Shown here: positions 48,054-59,320 of the stretch, in pieces | Numbering within the stretch: position 1 is the first letter of the stretch | Layout of the letters: each line of letters begins with the position of its first letter | Source: Zerene cesonia | Taxonomy: Eukaryota > Arthropoda > Insecta > Lepidoptera > Pieridae | Direction: 5' to 3' | Assembly (NCBI RefSeq): GCF_012273895.1 | Contig: NC_052114.1 | Span: 186,001 to 250,000 of the forward strand | DNA: 64,000 nt | Position numbers and translations under genes: made by a program | Notes under the pieces: model-generated | Seen by the model: the letters and a program-made list of their open reading frames with translations, nothing else | Databases searched by the model: none | Told to the model about the DNA's origin: nothing

Positions 48054-49249
48054 CTAGCTATAACAAAAATGTCAAGAAGCGCGTTTAAGTTATGTTTATA
48101 GATCAAATAGATAACAAATGCACTAAACACGTGATGAAATATCCTTATGATGACGTCAATCCGCTATTAACATAGCAGCTATGATTGCGCGCACAATATT
48201 TAATACGAGATCTCTGGACACGTGTTATTGCTAGAAAATGTTGAACAATTATTTCTTCGATGCATAAGCTTCAATATTACTGCATGGGTTGATATTTCTT
48301 GCTTGTATCAATTGCAAAGTTTCAGTTTTTTATTGCACATTTGTAAATATATTAATTAATATTTCGATAACTAAATACATTAATTGGTTGTATATTAATT
48401 CTTTTTCTTAAAATTTATTGAAACGTTTAAATTTGGCTATATTAATATAATTAAGCGATCTTTTTCAAGATTAAACTTGTGAAAGCTTTCCAATTTAATT
48501 TCACTCCAAAAGCAATTCAAAATAGTATGTTAATATAATTTAACACTCAATTTCTCTACAAATAGCTTGCATAATAAACCGAGCTGCAATAAAATAAATA
48601 TCGAGATCCCTATCGCATAATGCGGTCCACTAACACTAGAACAAGTATGACGAAATCTTGGCACGGGCATCTGTCTACCGGTTTTTAGGGTTCCCCAGTA
48701 AGCTGAGTATATTCAACTACAAAGCAGAGTAAACCCAACAGTACTTCGATGGAGTACGAGGATACTTAGTAGGAGCAGAATATAAATTTTTGAGAAATGC
48801 CTCTTAATTGATTAACATTAATCATACGATTAAGAGATACGATTTGTGTGGAAGGTAGTTCGTCGTGTGACGTTAATTTAGTTTCTTTTGATTGTATATC
48901 ACATTATCATGTATTTTCTTGTGTTTGATTTTACGCGAGTATTATACGTTTAGAAACAAAAGTGCTGTTTGCGATGAACGACGCAATATAATTCATATGA
49001 AGTGCCAATATTTAGATTTAGATTAAATTTATTGCTTGATCGATAATAAAGGTCGCTTTAAATAGATAATTTGAATTGATTGATGGATTAATTTCTAATG
49101 TAGCGTAAAGTATTTGGTCCAGTTAATGAAATTATAGCATTTAATTTATTTAAACCTTAAAATAGTCTTGTGAAGTTTGGCGTGAGATTTTGTTGTATAT
49201 ATTAAAAAATTTCTAGAAAAATTGTAACCGACGTCTCGGGAAGGGAGAT
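48054..49249. other. AT-rich non-coding DNA
   Basis: No gene recognised. Contains a full CRE word (TGACGTCA, 48151-48158). Confidence 0.5.
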
Positions 49250-49401
49250 TCCAGATTCCAAAACGAAACAAATTGACAATAATTTCCTATCAAACATAAA
49301 AAAGAATCACTACAATCGGTTGGAAACCCACGGAGTTACAAAACCAAGAGAACGATACTCAAATTGAGAACCCGCTTCATTTTGGAAACGTTGGTTAAAA
49401 A
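49250..49401 (+). repeat. dispersed repeat family B copy, rearranged
   Basis: 'aaagaatcactacaatcggtt', 'ggagttacaaaacc', 'aaattgagaacccg' and the final 'gttggttaaaa' fit the 3' part of family B; the 5' part is altered. Confidence 0.55.
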
Positions 49402-49773
49402 TTTAATTTAAACCTAAATACGTATCTTTGATATCCTCCATATATATCCATCCAATTCTAGATCGCTGTAAAAGAACTTTAGACCTTCTCTACTCCCATA
49501 TTAAATCTGGTGTCACGTTAAACGTCCTTGTACATTGCTGCGTAAAATAACATGAAGCAAATGCTAAGTCTAAACATTTGATTACATTGCTGGTGCATAA
49601 GCGGCACGGCTCTGTCCAGCCACTGGTTCGCCTTGAATCGACGTCGCACTGTTTGCCAGCTCCACTGTTATGATTATTGAACTGCTTGTAATGTATAATA
49701 TTTGTCTGAATGGAGCTTGTGGATTTGTTTATTGGAGACTATTAGTTGTATTTTGTTTATGTTATATAACTTA
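49402..49773. other. non-coding DNA
   Basis: Nothing recognised. Confidence 0.5.
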
Positions 49774-49956
49774 CTAGCTGTTCGCTCCGGCTTCGCCCGT
49801 GGTACATTTCCGGGGTAAAAAAGTATCCTATAGTATTTGGGAATAATTTAACTTTCTTTTGGTGAAAGAAATTTCAAAATCGGACCAGTAGTTTCGGAGC
49901 CTTTAACGTACAAACAAACAGAAAAACCTTTCCTCTTTATGACATTAGTATATAGA
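49774..49956 (-). mobile_element. non-autonomous Helitron, 183 bases
   Basis: On the minus strand it starts A|TC (49956-49955) with 'tatatactaatgtcataaag' and ends 'cgaagccggagcgaacagCTAG'|T (49777-49774). Both ends intact; first of three adjacent minus-strand relics. Confidence 0.85.
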
Positions 49957-50004
49957 TTAGCGCCATGGCTTTGGATTGTGGGGGTGGGTCATAGGGCTCA
50001 TGAC

Positions 50005-50134
50005 CTTACTACCACTACCTTCGGGCTGAAAATACGTACGAGTATATACACAACGGTGAAATAATTACTGATATCGGTCTAGTAGTACCTGAGATCTACT
50101 CGTTGAAACTTTTATTATTCTTCAGCTTTTATTA
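50005..50134 (-). mobile_element. Helitron fragment
   Basis: On the minus strand 'aataataaaagctgaagaat', 'tctcaggtactactagaccg' and 'ttatttcaccgttg' match the start half of the element at 31484-31630. The CTAG end is not seen. Confidence 0.55.
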
Positions 50135-50306
50135 TTAGAAGCTTTGACCCGCGGCGAAAGAGGCCTGGTACCCGGATAAAAAGTAGCCTACGTGCATCCA
50201 GGTTATAATCTATCTCTGTACCAAATTTCATACAGCTGCTGACGCATGAAAGACTAGCAAACATCCATACAATCTTGCAAATTTTCGCGCATATAATATT
50301 TTTAGG
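50135..50306 (-). mobile_element. Helitron relic, abutting the previous one
   Basis: On the minus strand it reads from 'atattatatgcgcgaaaatt' through 'gtatggatgttt', 'tttcatgcgtcagcagctg' and 'aatttggtacagagatag' to 'tcaaagcttcTAA'; the terminal CTAG is mutated. A 69-codon minus frame across it is not a gene. Confidence 0.6.
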
Positions 50307-50538
50307 GTGTGCATGTACATACAAATGTTCGCGATTAATGCGATTTATTCATTGATAACATTGTAATGCAAATTTAATTCTGGTTATACTATGTTACAGT
50401 CTGTTTTTGTTCGATTACTTTTTTCTGTGTTCACATAATTGTTCTTTAAAGGCTGAAAATGCGTAATGAACATAATTATAATGTGCGCAGTTATTAAGTA
50501 ATTTAGATTAGTCGTTTAACAATATTTAATATCTTACT
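50307..50538. other. AT-rich non-coding DNA
   Basis: Nothing recognised. Confidence 0.5.
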
Positions 50539-50826
50539 TCCTACTTATAAACGCGAAAGCTTGTGAAGATGTATGGATTTTGGCAGATTAAAGCCTGAAA
50601 TAACATAGGCCCTTTACCCAAACTAATGCTAGTGTAGGGGCAAAACTATAATTTTCACACTAATTGTTGTGTGTTTGTTGCTCTTTCACACAAAACTACT
50701 GAACCGATTGCAATGAAATTTGTTACGTAGCTTGCTGGACAACTGGAATAACACATAGGCTACTTTTTATACCGACATTCCTCCGGGATACGTACTTACG
50801 CGGGTGAAACCGCAGGCCACAGCTAG
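50539..50826 (+). mobile_element. non-autonomous Helitron, 288 bases
   Basis: Start 'TCctacttataaacgcgaaagc', end CTAG (50823-50826)|T, with a terminal hairpin GCGG-gtgaaa-CCGC just before the end. The middle contains 'actactgaaccgattgcaatg' as in related copies. The true 5' end may be a TC seven bases further left. Confidence 0.8.
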
Positions 50827-51159
50827 TTTTCACATAAATCCATAACTAACGTTACGCTTTCGATAAAAACACATACAATTTTAAATTACCAGATACAGTA
50901 AAGTAAAAGGTATGAGTGAAATGGAGTCATTAAGGTGGCATTGACAAAAATACGCTCTTTACGTTACAGTCGGTTTAGCTCAGCCATTATGAATGTTGCC
51001 GTCACGGCCGCTGCTTCATCAGGCTCTTCTGGTCTCGAATGTGAACTTTCTATTTGGTCGACAATCGAGTTTGAGGATTAATTGACCAGTTCCAATTCAG
51101 GTCGATATCTAGCTAGCTATGGATGAGAGGAGATTCTGCGAAAGGAGATTGGGAAAGGG
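50827..51159. other. non-coding DNA with a weak tRNA-like stretch
   Basis: 'ggtttagctcagccatt' near 50971 resembles an A box and 'ggtctcgaatg' near 51030 a broken B box; no tRNA folds. Nothing else. Confidence 0.4.
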
Positions 51160-51375
51160 ATGTTTGGTGTGTCAGGTAGGATGAGGATGCACGTATATAG
51201 CAGGAGTGAAGGGATATTGCTAAGGTATGGCAGAAATTTTAGGTTAGAAGTTTCAGATAGGATAGCAGTGTCAGGTAGGATGGGAGTGCGAGGTATATTA
51301 ATTTAATTAAGAGTTTCAGAAATATTTACAGTGTCTGGTATGGTAGGAGTATTTTGTTGTTTAGGAGCGTCAGAT
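51160..51375. repeat. degenerate minisatellite
   Basis: GTCAGGTAGGATG occurs exactly at 51171-51183 and 51270-51282. Decayed versions (TTTCAGATAGGATAG near 51251, GTCTGGTATGGTAGGAG near 51333, GCGTCAGATAAAG near 51367) lie between and after. The spacing is irregular, with a higher-order period near 100 bases. Confidence 0.65.
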
Positions 51376-52071
51376 AAAGAGATGCATCTAATAGCAAGAG
51401 ATCTTTTTTGGGAGAACTTGTGTAATCTCTATGCTATTAATCATATGTGGGTATTGGGTATATAAATTCCTAATTAAAGAGTAACAAGTGTATGTTCGAA
51501 ATACCTTAATTTAAAACTACCTTAGGTATCACAAGGAAATGTAGCACGCATTTAAGTTAAGTCACTACACAATGGATTTTTAAACAGCGTTATTTCTATA
51601 GAAGAGCTTATATTTGTAGTAATTTAAAGGTAAACCCGTGAAGTGTGAGGTTCAACGGCCTAGCTAGTGTGTGCCCGCGTGTTCACTTCAATTACAACTA
51701 CACTTTTCGCCTGTCACGCCCGCTGGCTTGCTTAATGTTCGAAGCTTTTTATTAAATGTTCTTAATCTAATTTAGTACTTCAATTAAATATTTTTAATTA
51801 TCTTTTTGGTCATATTTTAAAGGTGATGGGAACGTCTGGGTTGTTTTGGAGCGGTTTGAGGTTTATGTTTGTCCGATACTTGCTATTTTCAATGTACTCC
51901 CATGGATCAATTTTGTTTATAGTATAAAACAAAGTCGCTTCCCGCGTCCGTCCTGATTGTATGTATGTATTCGCAATGGATTTTGATGGGTTTTTTAATT
52001 ATATACTATTAAAATACCCCGAATTTAACGCGTGTGCGGCTAAAAGCTGGTGTTTTATAAAGAGAGAGATA
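51376..52071. other. AT-rich non-coding DNA
   Basis: Nothing recognised. Confidence 0.5.
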
Positions 52072-52291
52072 TCTATATATATAAAAGAAAGTGGTGTTAG
52101 TTACACTATTTATAACTGAAGAACAGATTAACCAATTTGGCTGAAAATTTGTGCAGAGGTAGCTTGGACCCAGGAGACGGACATAGGGTAGTTTTTATCC
52201 CGGAAATCCCACGGGAACGGGAACATGCTAGAAAAACCCCTGGTCTAAGTTTCCTGCGACTACGCGGGCATAGCCGCGGGCGGATAGCTAG
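52072..52291 (+). mobile_element. non-autonomous Helitron, 220 bases, third subfamily
   Basis: Starts A|TC (52072-52073) with 'tatatatataaaagaaagtgg' and ends 'gccgcgggcggatagCTAG' (52288-52291)|T. A terminal hairpin CGCGG-gcatag-CCGCG precedes the end. Both ends intact. Confidence 0.85.
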
Positions 52292-52539
52292 TTTATAATT
52301 AAATAGTTAAGTTTCCCGCATTTTAATATAATTGTAGAAACACAATGCTATTAAAGTTATTTACACATGGAGTTAAAATATATAAAATGTATTATGTCAA
52401 AATAATGTACTTGTATTTATAAATTTGTTGTGTTACAAATAGAATCACGAATTGTATGCAACTTTCGCGAGTGAACAAATAAAGTTCAAATAAAACAATT
52501 TCATTAATTTATGAAAACCAATAATTGCCTTCACTGAGC

Positions 52540-52760
52540 TAGAGGCTACAAGGGGTCATAAATAAACTCGCATGCAAAGCCCCCTTCTATGTCATCGATA
52601 GGGCTATTTACTCGACTGCGCCACATAAAATATGTTATGAGTGAGCTCCCGTGCGTGGTAGCGCTAATTAATTTTGCTCGCGGCGGAATCATATCTTAGA
52701 CCGCGGGATTAGCGTGCGCCCTGATCTATGGGTGCAATGGTAATGACTTTTTATCTTCGC
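52540..52760. promoter_or_regulatory. CpG-enriched patch, possible regulatory element
   Basis: Less AT-rich than its flanks, with a caudal-type word (CATAAA) near 52558, 'gctaattaatttt' and 'ctcgcggcgg'. No frame and no splice signals. Candidate conserved element. Confidence 0.2.
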
Positions 52761-53944
52761 GTAATATAGCATTATAGATTAAAAAACTACTCTGTGTGGT
52801 AATTTAAGAGTAAGTTTATTTATAAACGCGTAAATAACTATTACAGTGCTTAAGTATCTGCAACTCGGATTTTATTTAAACCTCTTTATGTATGTGAGGT
52901 ATATATGGATGAAATTTTTTCATGTTTTTTTGATACTTTCTTTTTTTCCTTCTAATATTATGCGATTGTAGCTATTTTATTATTTTGTTGTTATATTCTG
53001 ATTTAGGCATTAACATAAATATTATGTAAAGGGTAAATATCAAACGAAAGCTTGAAGTAGGCGACAAATCTTTCCATAAGGAATAGGAGCATGGGATCAC
53101 ATAGTTTTTACTTCTTAATTTACTGTTAAGATTCGAATGTTTATAAGAAATCGATATTTGGTTCGCTTATTATAAACAATGTTACGCAGTCGTTTTTACA
53201 CGAAATTCCACTCAATAATGTAAATTAGGAAGTTTATGGTGACGGTATTTTACGCAAACTAACGAACTTTTTGGTAGGAATTTGGTTTGCAGATAAATTC
53301 AGATATATTTCCATCGAAATATACAATTCTATTAACATATATTTATACAGTTCTAAAAAAAATCGTTTATAAATAAACCATATAGTAAAAGCGTGATGAT
53401 TTAAATGTTTTAAGAACAGAATACAATATCTTGAAGATTTAATAGGGTTTTTGAATGATAAAAGTTTTTAACACAAGGTTTGGATGAGATGTAAAATTTT
53501 ACGAGTTCAAATCGGTTCTTTTATGACACATTAAGTTGACGTAAAGTGCGTACTACAATGGTTAATAAATTACTGTTTATTGCTGTGTGTTAAGTTAATT
53601 TATAAATAATCAGCCCATTTCAATGTTTAATGGCATGTTCAAGCGAGTAATTGATTATTTTCAGTATGCGTTTATATTTAATATTTGACTGTTTCGGGTG
53701 GTGTAAAGTTTGGAGAACTATTTAACATACATTAACATTTGTGTAAGTTTTTAGTTTCGGTTAAAATTATTTTATTTATTTTTTAAAAATAAATAAAATT
53801 GTAATAGAGTTATTTAATACATTATTTAATTATTGTTGCAACTAAATTTACGCGTAGTAATGCCATATATAATCTATAGTGGTAATATGAAGCTGAGGAG
53901 TTTGTTAGAAACTACCTGGACTCATTTCAAAAATTATTCCTACG
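52761..53944. other. AT-rich non-coding DNA
   Basis: No gene or repeat recognised. Confidence 0.5.
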
Positions 53945-54013
53945 TGGTAGATATAGATATGTAATCATGAATCACACGTCATATGTGTAATTTATGATTA
54001 TTTATATCTACTA
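53945..54013. repeat. 69-base inverted repeat, pre-miRNA-like
   Basis: Pairs 53945-53958 with 54013-54000 (14 pairs), leaves a 4-base bulge (53959-53962), pairs 53963-53972 with 53999-53990 (10 pairs), has one mismatch, then four more pairs around a 7-base loop. That is 28 pairs, three of them G-U. Size and shape suit a pre-miRNA, but the 4-base bulge is large and I do not recognise a known miRNA. A decayed inverted-repeat element is equally possible. Confidence 0.8.
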
Positions 54014-54219
54014 GAAGTGAAGCAAGGGCGGACCACTTATAATAAGAACATCAATACACAAGTGACGTCCAATTTGAGTATGAAAATTCATTTAATATTA
54101 AAAACTGTTGATCTATTTCTCAAAATATTAGATTTTCACAACGTTGCTGCGATTCTTACGTTATTTAAAGTATGATGAATGAGCGAAACACGTAATTTGA
54201 CTGAAATGTAATCAGTCAG

Positions 54220-54660
54220 TTAAGATTAGCAAGCCGTTGAAAACGCAACACGCCTTGAGCGTTTACTTGTCGAGTTATCAGTATGGAACGCGATGTTTTG
54301 GAACTTTTTGTTGCATTAGTTCTAATTAAACAGCGCGTACTCCAAGAGAAACCACTATATAAATCTCTGGCTAGTTACTCGGTCAAAATTAATTGGCCGT
54401 CACTGCGGCTATAAAGACCCCTAACCGTATCGACTCACCGAAAAATTGTACGCTTTCCAACTACACACACGGACGTTTTTTACCCGTATTGAATGGAACA
54501 CAGAGCGACACGGTGCTTACGTATACGAATGATGGAAACGAAGTAGCAAAGTTTTGACTTTGAGAAATTAATTGGCGGAACGAGATGTTTTTAATTAGAG
54601 GTGAAGCGAACGCACTTGGCCGCTACGCTAGTGTCGGTACATGCTCTCGGTTTGGGGACA
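54220..54660 (+). promoter_or_regulatory. promoter-like patch with two TATA boxes
   Basis: TATATAAA (54356-54363) and TATAAAG (54410-54416) each have a TCA word about 25-30 bases downstream, in a patch richer in CpG than its flanks. No coding exon follows in the next kilobases. It may start a non-coding RNA or be an enhancer. Inference from motifs. Confidence 0.25.
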
Positions 54661-56544
54661 ACGATACTCTGTATTTTACAGTTACTTAATTTCTATCCTA
54701 TAAATTTAATACGGTTTTTATTCGGTAAGAGACTTTCTTTTTTCTAGACTTTCAAATTATTTTTAATTACCGTTAAATATTATTGTAAACAACCTGTTTA
54801 TCTATAATAAAATAAGCAGTTTATGTTTGGCTAACTTACTGTTATGAGGTAGTTTATTATGAGTGTTTTTATTACAATTTTAGAAGTGGTATTCAAAAAT
54901 TACTTGGAAACAAATATATATTTTTGTTGTAGATATTTTCTCTTATACAAAATTGAGATACAAACCTTGTGATTGAACTCCTTCTAAGAGTGCTCGTCGT
55001 CCTTTTTCTCTTCACTTTGAGTTTAGGTCAATACAATTGCTAATTGTTTAAATGTGTTAATGTTCTAAATTAAAATAAACTCCTGTGATTGTTTAGATCT
55101 CAAACGAATTAGTTAGAAATTTAGTTAGAAACTATGTCATGCACAAAGCAGCGACAGTGTCGCATCGCTGCATCCACTTGGGCGGCTGCTCACACGTCCG
55201 TTTAGATTTGCTAACTAATTCGTAAAGCACTAGACACTTTCTAGTGCTTAATGAGACCTAGGATATCTAGACACGGGAAAATAAGAGATAATGATGCATG
55301 GAATGCAGTCTATTATGCAAATGTATTTTTTATTAAAATTTTGTTTTGATTTTTTTAACTGTATATATTCTTTTTCAATGGTTAGGACCTTTGATTTTCA
55401 TCGAGGAGTGTCTAAGTAATATATCGATATTAAAAATTTTTCCACACACATTATCACACAACACCGCTATTCGAAATGGTGATGGAAAACATTGTGACGA
55501 AACCCAGGGTATGACAAACTGAATATGCAGCAAGAATAAAAAAATTACATATATTTTTTAAGACTTCCGACATCCGTCAACCTGCAGTTGGCCACAGGAA
55601 GCCCATGTCCTGAAGTGGGTATAGCTATGGAAGATGACTTTCTTCCTCGGCATCTGAAATAATGAGCGTTTTATGCGATAATTTGTTTTAAAGATTGTTT
55701 TAAATCGCACTAATAACCACATAAAAAACTACAATTTGCAACAGGAAAATTTTCGATATTAAAAATGTTCAGCACATATTAATTGCTACTCGTCGTTGAA
55801 CTATTTAAAACAACATGGAAGCACACAGACTGCGCACAGATCTACGAATTGCAGAATATTTTAATGACTAAACTATAGAACACCAATTATAACTGTTATC
55901 TTATCATTAGTGGCAACACTTTGATTGGTGCTGGCAAGCTATCAGTAAATGTGTTTTCGCTTTCTCTTGAACAAGAAACACCCACATAGGATTAAAATAC
56001 TCCGCCGTTTCGGTTATGAAAGTAATGAAATGAAATGAAACCAAACTCCATGTAATATTAATTAGGACTATAAAAGCACTATTTTTTGATGCTAAAGCAT
56101 TATTGAAATTATTTCAGATATTTTATTCTAATGTGTTTTATACTGATGAATATAGATAGTTAGAAAAAATGTGTGATCGCAAAATTTTCTATTATGCTAT
56201 GAGAAGATCAACTTTTCCTATACATTAGGGTACGTATTTCTTGTAGACACACATTAATATTAAGTGAATAATCACTGTCACTTGCATAATAAAAGTAAGC
56301 ATGTAGTTATGTCCTTACAAGATACAGACCTGTTTTTTCAATAGGAAAAATGAAACCATACAATGTTGTTAACGATGTATTTACATTCACAACGGAAACT
56401 GTACGCCTAATACCTTTGGCCTAATTTGTGCATACACATGGCCTATGCTAATCTGGAAAAACATACTTTAAATGTTCAATGACTGCGAAGTTAACCACCT
56501 ATTTACTCATTAACTGACTAATGTCTCTTTTAACTCGCTTCTAA
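54661..56544. other. AT-rich non-coding DNA with one hairpin
   Basis: No gene recognised. AAGCACTAGA (55225-55234) and TCTAGTGCTT (55240-55249) form a perfect 10-base stem with a 5-base loop. Confidence 0.6.
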
Positions 56545-56692
56545 TAGCTTCACCTGCATGTTTGTATGTAACCGACTCCTTCAGACTCGATTTAGACCCA
56601 CTTTAAAAGGATAGATTTTATACACACTTTGTACACTTATCAAGAATCGGTGACCATACAATAATTTCATGAGTTAGTCTTATTATCCTGAT
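56545..56692 (-). repeat. dispersed repeat family A, copy 4, inverted
   Basis: Runs on the plus strand from 'tagcttcacctgc' through 'taaccgactcctt', 'gacccactttaaaaggatag' and 'cggtgaccatacaataattt' to 'cttattatcctgat'; this is the inverse of copies 1-3 and probably the least decayed. Confidence 0.75.
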
Positions 56693-56999
56693 AAGTATCG
56701 CCAGGATTAAATAATTTCCCTACGTATACTCTGTATATGTTTATTCTGTCCGTGAAGCGTATTTTTTTGCATTTTAAAATATATTTTACAACATCAGTCA
56801 TGATTGATTCTGTCATTAAAGCATGTTTTTTAGTATTTTTAAATTACATTTATTTACTACAGCAATCAAATAAACAAAGATTTTGAAAGCGTTGAAGCGA
56901 TATTACGTTAATAGCAGACAACCGTAGGAATAATTTGCAAAAAAAACGCTAATTCGTTGCATCCATTTGTAAGCTATCAACACGAAAGCGATTCATCAT

Positions 57000-57250
57000 C
57001 GGGAATTATTTAAGAAGTTGCGTAAAATCATTGATAAAAACGCGGCAAAACGAGTCATGTAGCATTGAATCTGGTAAATATGTATAGAGGAACGCGAGAC
57101 CATTTGTCATTCGGAGCTCCGAAACAAAGTTCATGTTAATTGATGCTAATTGTTATTAATTATACATTAAATGCGATTTTTCATTGCGTTAAGCGGAACA
57201 TTTCGGAGTTATGGATGGTTTGTGCGATTTATGTCCTGGCGCTTGTACTT
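57000..57250. promoter_or_regulatory. homeodomain-word cluster in a mixed-composition patch
   Basis: At 57133-57177 several TAAT/ATTA words occur at short spacing (TTAATTGATG, GCTAATTG, TTATTAATTA, ATTAAATG) beside CpG-containing flanks. This resembles developmental enhancers bound by homeodomain factors, but such words are cheap in AT-rich DNA. The 76-codon frame starting at 57211 has no domain. Confidence 0.2.
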
Positions 57251-58148
57251 TCGGTACCTACAAATATATTGGTTCGTCGTTGCTGCGAGTTTGGACGATT
57301 ATAATACGATGCGATACGATACATGACTTACATCTATGGAATAAAAAGACAATTGACATTTATAATTTTTTATCCAGATTAGTACAAAATAAAGGATGTT
57401 GGGAATCAGGCAATAGCTTTAGAGCTGTTATTTTTATGTAAATACGACAAAAATAGGCTCTTGTCGAACGAATCTCATTATTAAAAAATCATTGCAGCAT
57501 TTATTTTTTATGCTAATTAATCAGTAAGTTTTTTTTTATTAGTAATTAAGATTGACAATCAAAATACTCATTTTAATGTCTATAGAACAAGGCTATAAAA
57601 ATTTACGACCAATATTTAGCTAAAAAAAAAAATAGGAAAACAAATGTAGATATTTTTTCAAGTTCGTTACTATGTGATATCTAAAAAACATTTTTTTTTA
57701 TTTCTAATAGAAACTCGGATGAACTAGAATTTAATTTATTATTTATTACAACATACTAAATGGATCTGTCGCTAGTTCACAAAAAAATGGATTCTTCCAT
57801 CTTTTAATTAAATTAAAGTGGTTTTTACCATACATTATGTTTTATCTATAAGTTGGTCTTTAATAAAAACTCGGAGTGACACATATTGGCTGGTGAATGC
57901 CGGAGCCGGTTCTAAAATAAACAAGAATTTGTAATTAACTCACTATGTTTGATTATTTTATTGGTTTAGCCGTGTTTTAGAGTTGTTTGCGTTTATATTC
58001 TGCTTACTTGTACATAAGATATCTAGCAATACGTATTTATAGTCTTATCTCACTATAAATTATTAATCCTTCTAGCCGAGCCTTAGCTTAGAATATTTTA
58101 TTGGATTTTATATATTATAATCATGGAAGTTGTCTGATATTGATATTG
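57251..58148. other. AT-rich non-coding DNA
   Basis: Nothing recognised. Confidence 0.5.
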
Positions 58149-58380
58149 TCGTGGGGTGAAAAACACGTAGTGTAGTTTTTAATGTGGGAGTCATGTACGC
58201 TTAGGCATGAATTGAGGCAGCTCGCACCGGGATGGTACCACACCCAAAAGTGGATCGGCGTACCTTTTAAAATCGATAATCTTTCCAGAGCAATAAGGTG
58301 TCTGCAAATGTTCATGAGCGGTGGTTTACTATAAGGCGCCCCACCAGCTTCTTTGCCGACTATGGCATAAGACACAATGA
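58149..58380 (+). mobile_element. LINE family L1 3' fragment
   Basis: 'gtggggtgaaaaacacg', 'gtgggagtcatgtacgc', 'gcagctcgcaccgggatgg', 'atgttcatgagcggtgg' and 'ggcgccccaccagcttcttt' follow the L1 order also seen inverted at 33505-33815. The A tail is decayed. A 94-codon minus frame across it is not a gene. Confidence 0.7.
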
Positions 58381-58689
58381 TTAAATTGCTGAAATATTTA
58401 TTCAATATACATTCAATAAAAAATGCTAATCATTATTAATGAAGTAATAACACGATAATTAATTCAAGTTGTTTATAGAGTGGCGTTATCTCATTCTCTG
58501 ATTATAATGACAAAAATCCGCAAATATTTAAATCCTGAAATGTACACTTCTAATAATCAGTCATATAAATTTATTACTGATCTATTTCCATTTCGAAACA
58601 TATGTGGTCGCTATTCAAGCAAGTAAGTATACCAAAATTTTATCATATAAAACTGCATGAAACTCAAAATATAATGCTCAAAATAAGAT
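58381..58689. other. AT-rich non-coding DNA
   Basis: Nothing recognised. Confidence 0.5.
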
Positions 58690-59320
58690 AAAAAGCGCAA
58701 AATATCCGGGCGCACTTACAGACACATTTCACCATTTCTCCGCGCCACAAGCCACGTCATTAGCATGTCGGCCTGTCTCCCAACGAAGCGCACGCGCCGC
58801 TCGCCGCAACTCGAAAACATATTATAATATATGCAGATACTTGCAAAAGATCCGCCTCATTTTTTGCTCTCAATTCTAGGGCAATAAGCGAGCGATACAT
58901 TGAAAAAGTTAAATAATATTCATGACATGTTAATTTAAAGATTTATAAGTGTTAAAGCTCGGTAATTGAGCGGCGGAACCATTAATTTGTGGGGTTTTTG
59001 TGTTTGTTTGTCTCTCGCCAATACAAACTCGTGCGCGTGCCAGGTTGGCTTTTGGAGGCTGATGTTTGCGTGCTCGCTTCGAGACGAGTGGAATGGTAAC
59101 GCCAAACAAATGTTGCTATGGTGTGGGTGAATGCGAGCTGTTGTGATAGCTCGTGACGCGCCCCGATTTTGTGAGCAAATTAAACTTTCATCTATATCAC
59201 TTACTAGTATAGTTTTCGAAAGCATGTCCAGTGAGTGAGCTCGTTTGCTAAGCGTTGTTCGAAATCTTTGATTTATACGTGTTTTTGATCCAGCATTTGT
59301 CTGTCCGTCAACTTGCATTT
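58690..59320. promoter_or_regulatory. two CpG-enriched patches, possible regulatory DNA
   Basis: 58705-58815 and 58965-59300 are GC- and CpG-richer than their surroundings. The second is crossed by a 127-codon minus frame (58935-59318) with no domain, which I attribute to composition. No donor/acceptor pair or TATA box fits. Confidence 0.2.

Noticed and set aside
50968..51045. tRNA gene suggested by 'ttagctcagcc'
   Set aside because: The B box is broken and no cloverleaf forms.
58935..59318. 127-codon minus-strand frame as a gene
   Set aside because: No domain or homology recognised, no splice signals. It lies in a CpG-richer patch where stop codons are scarce.
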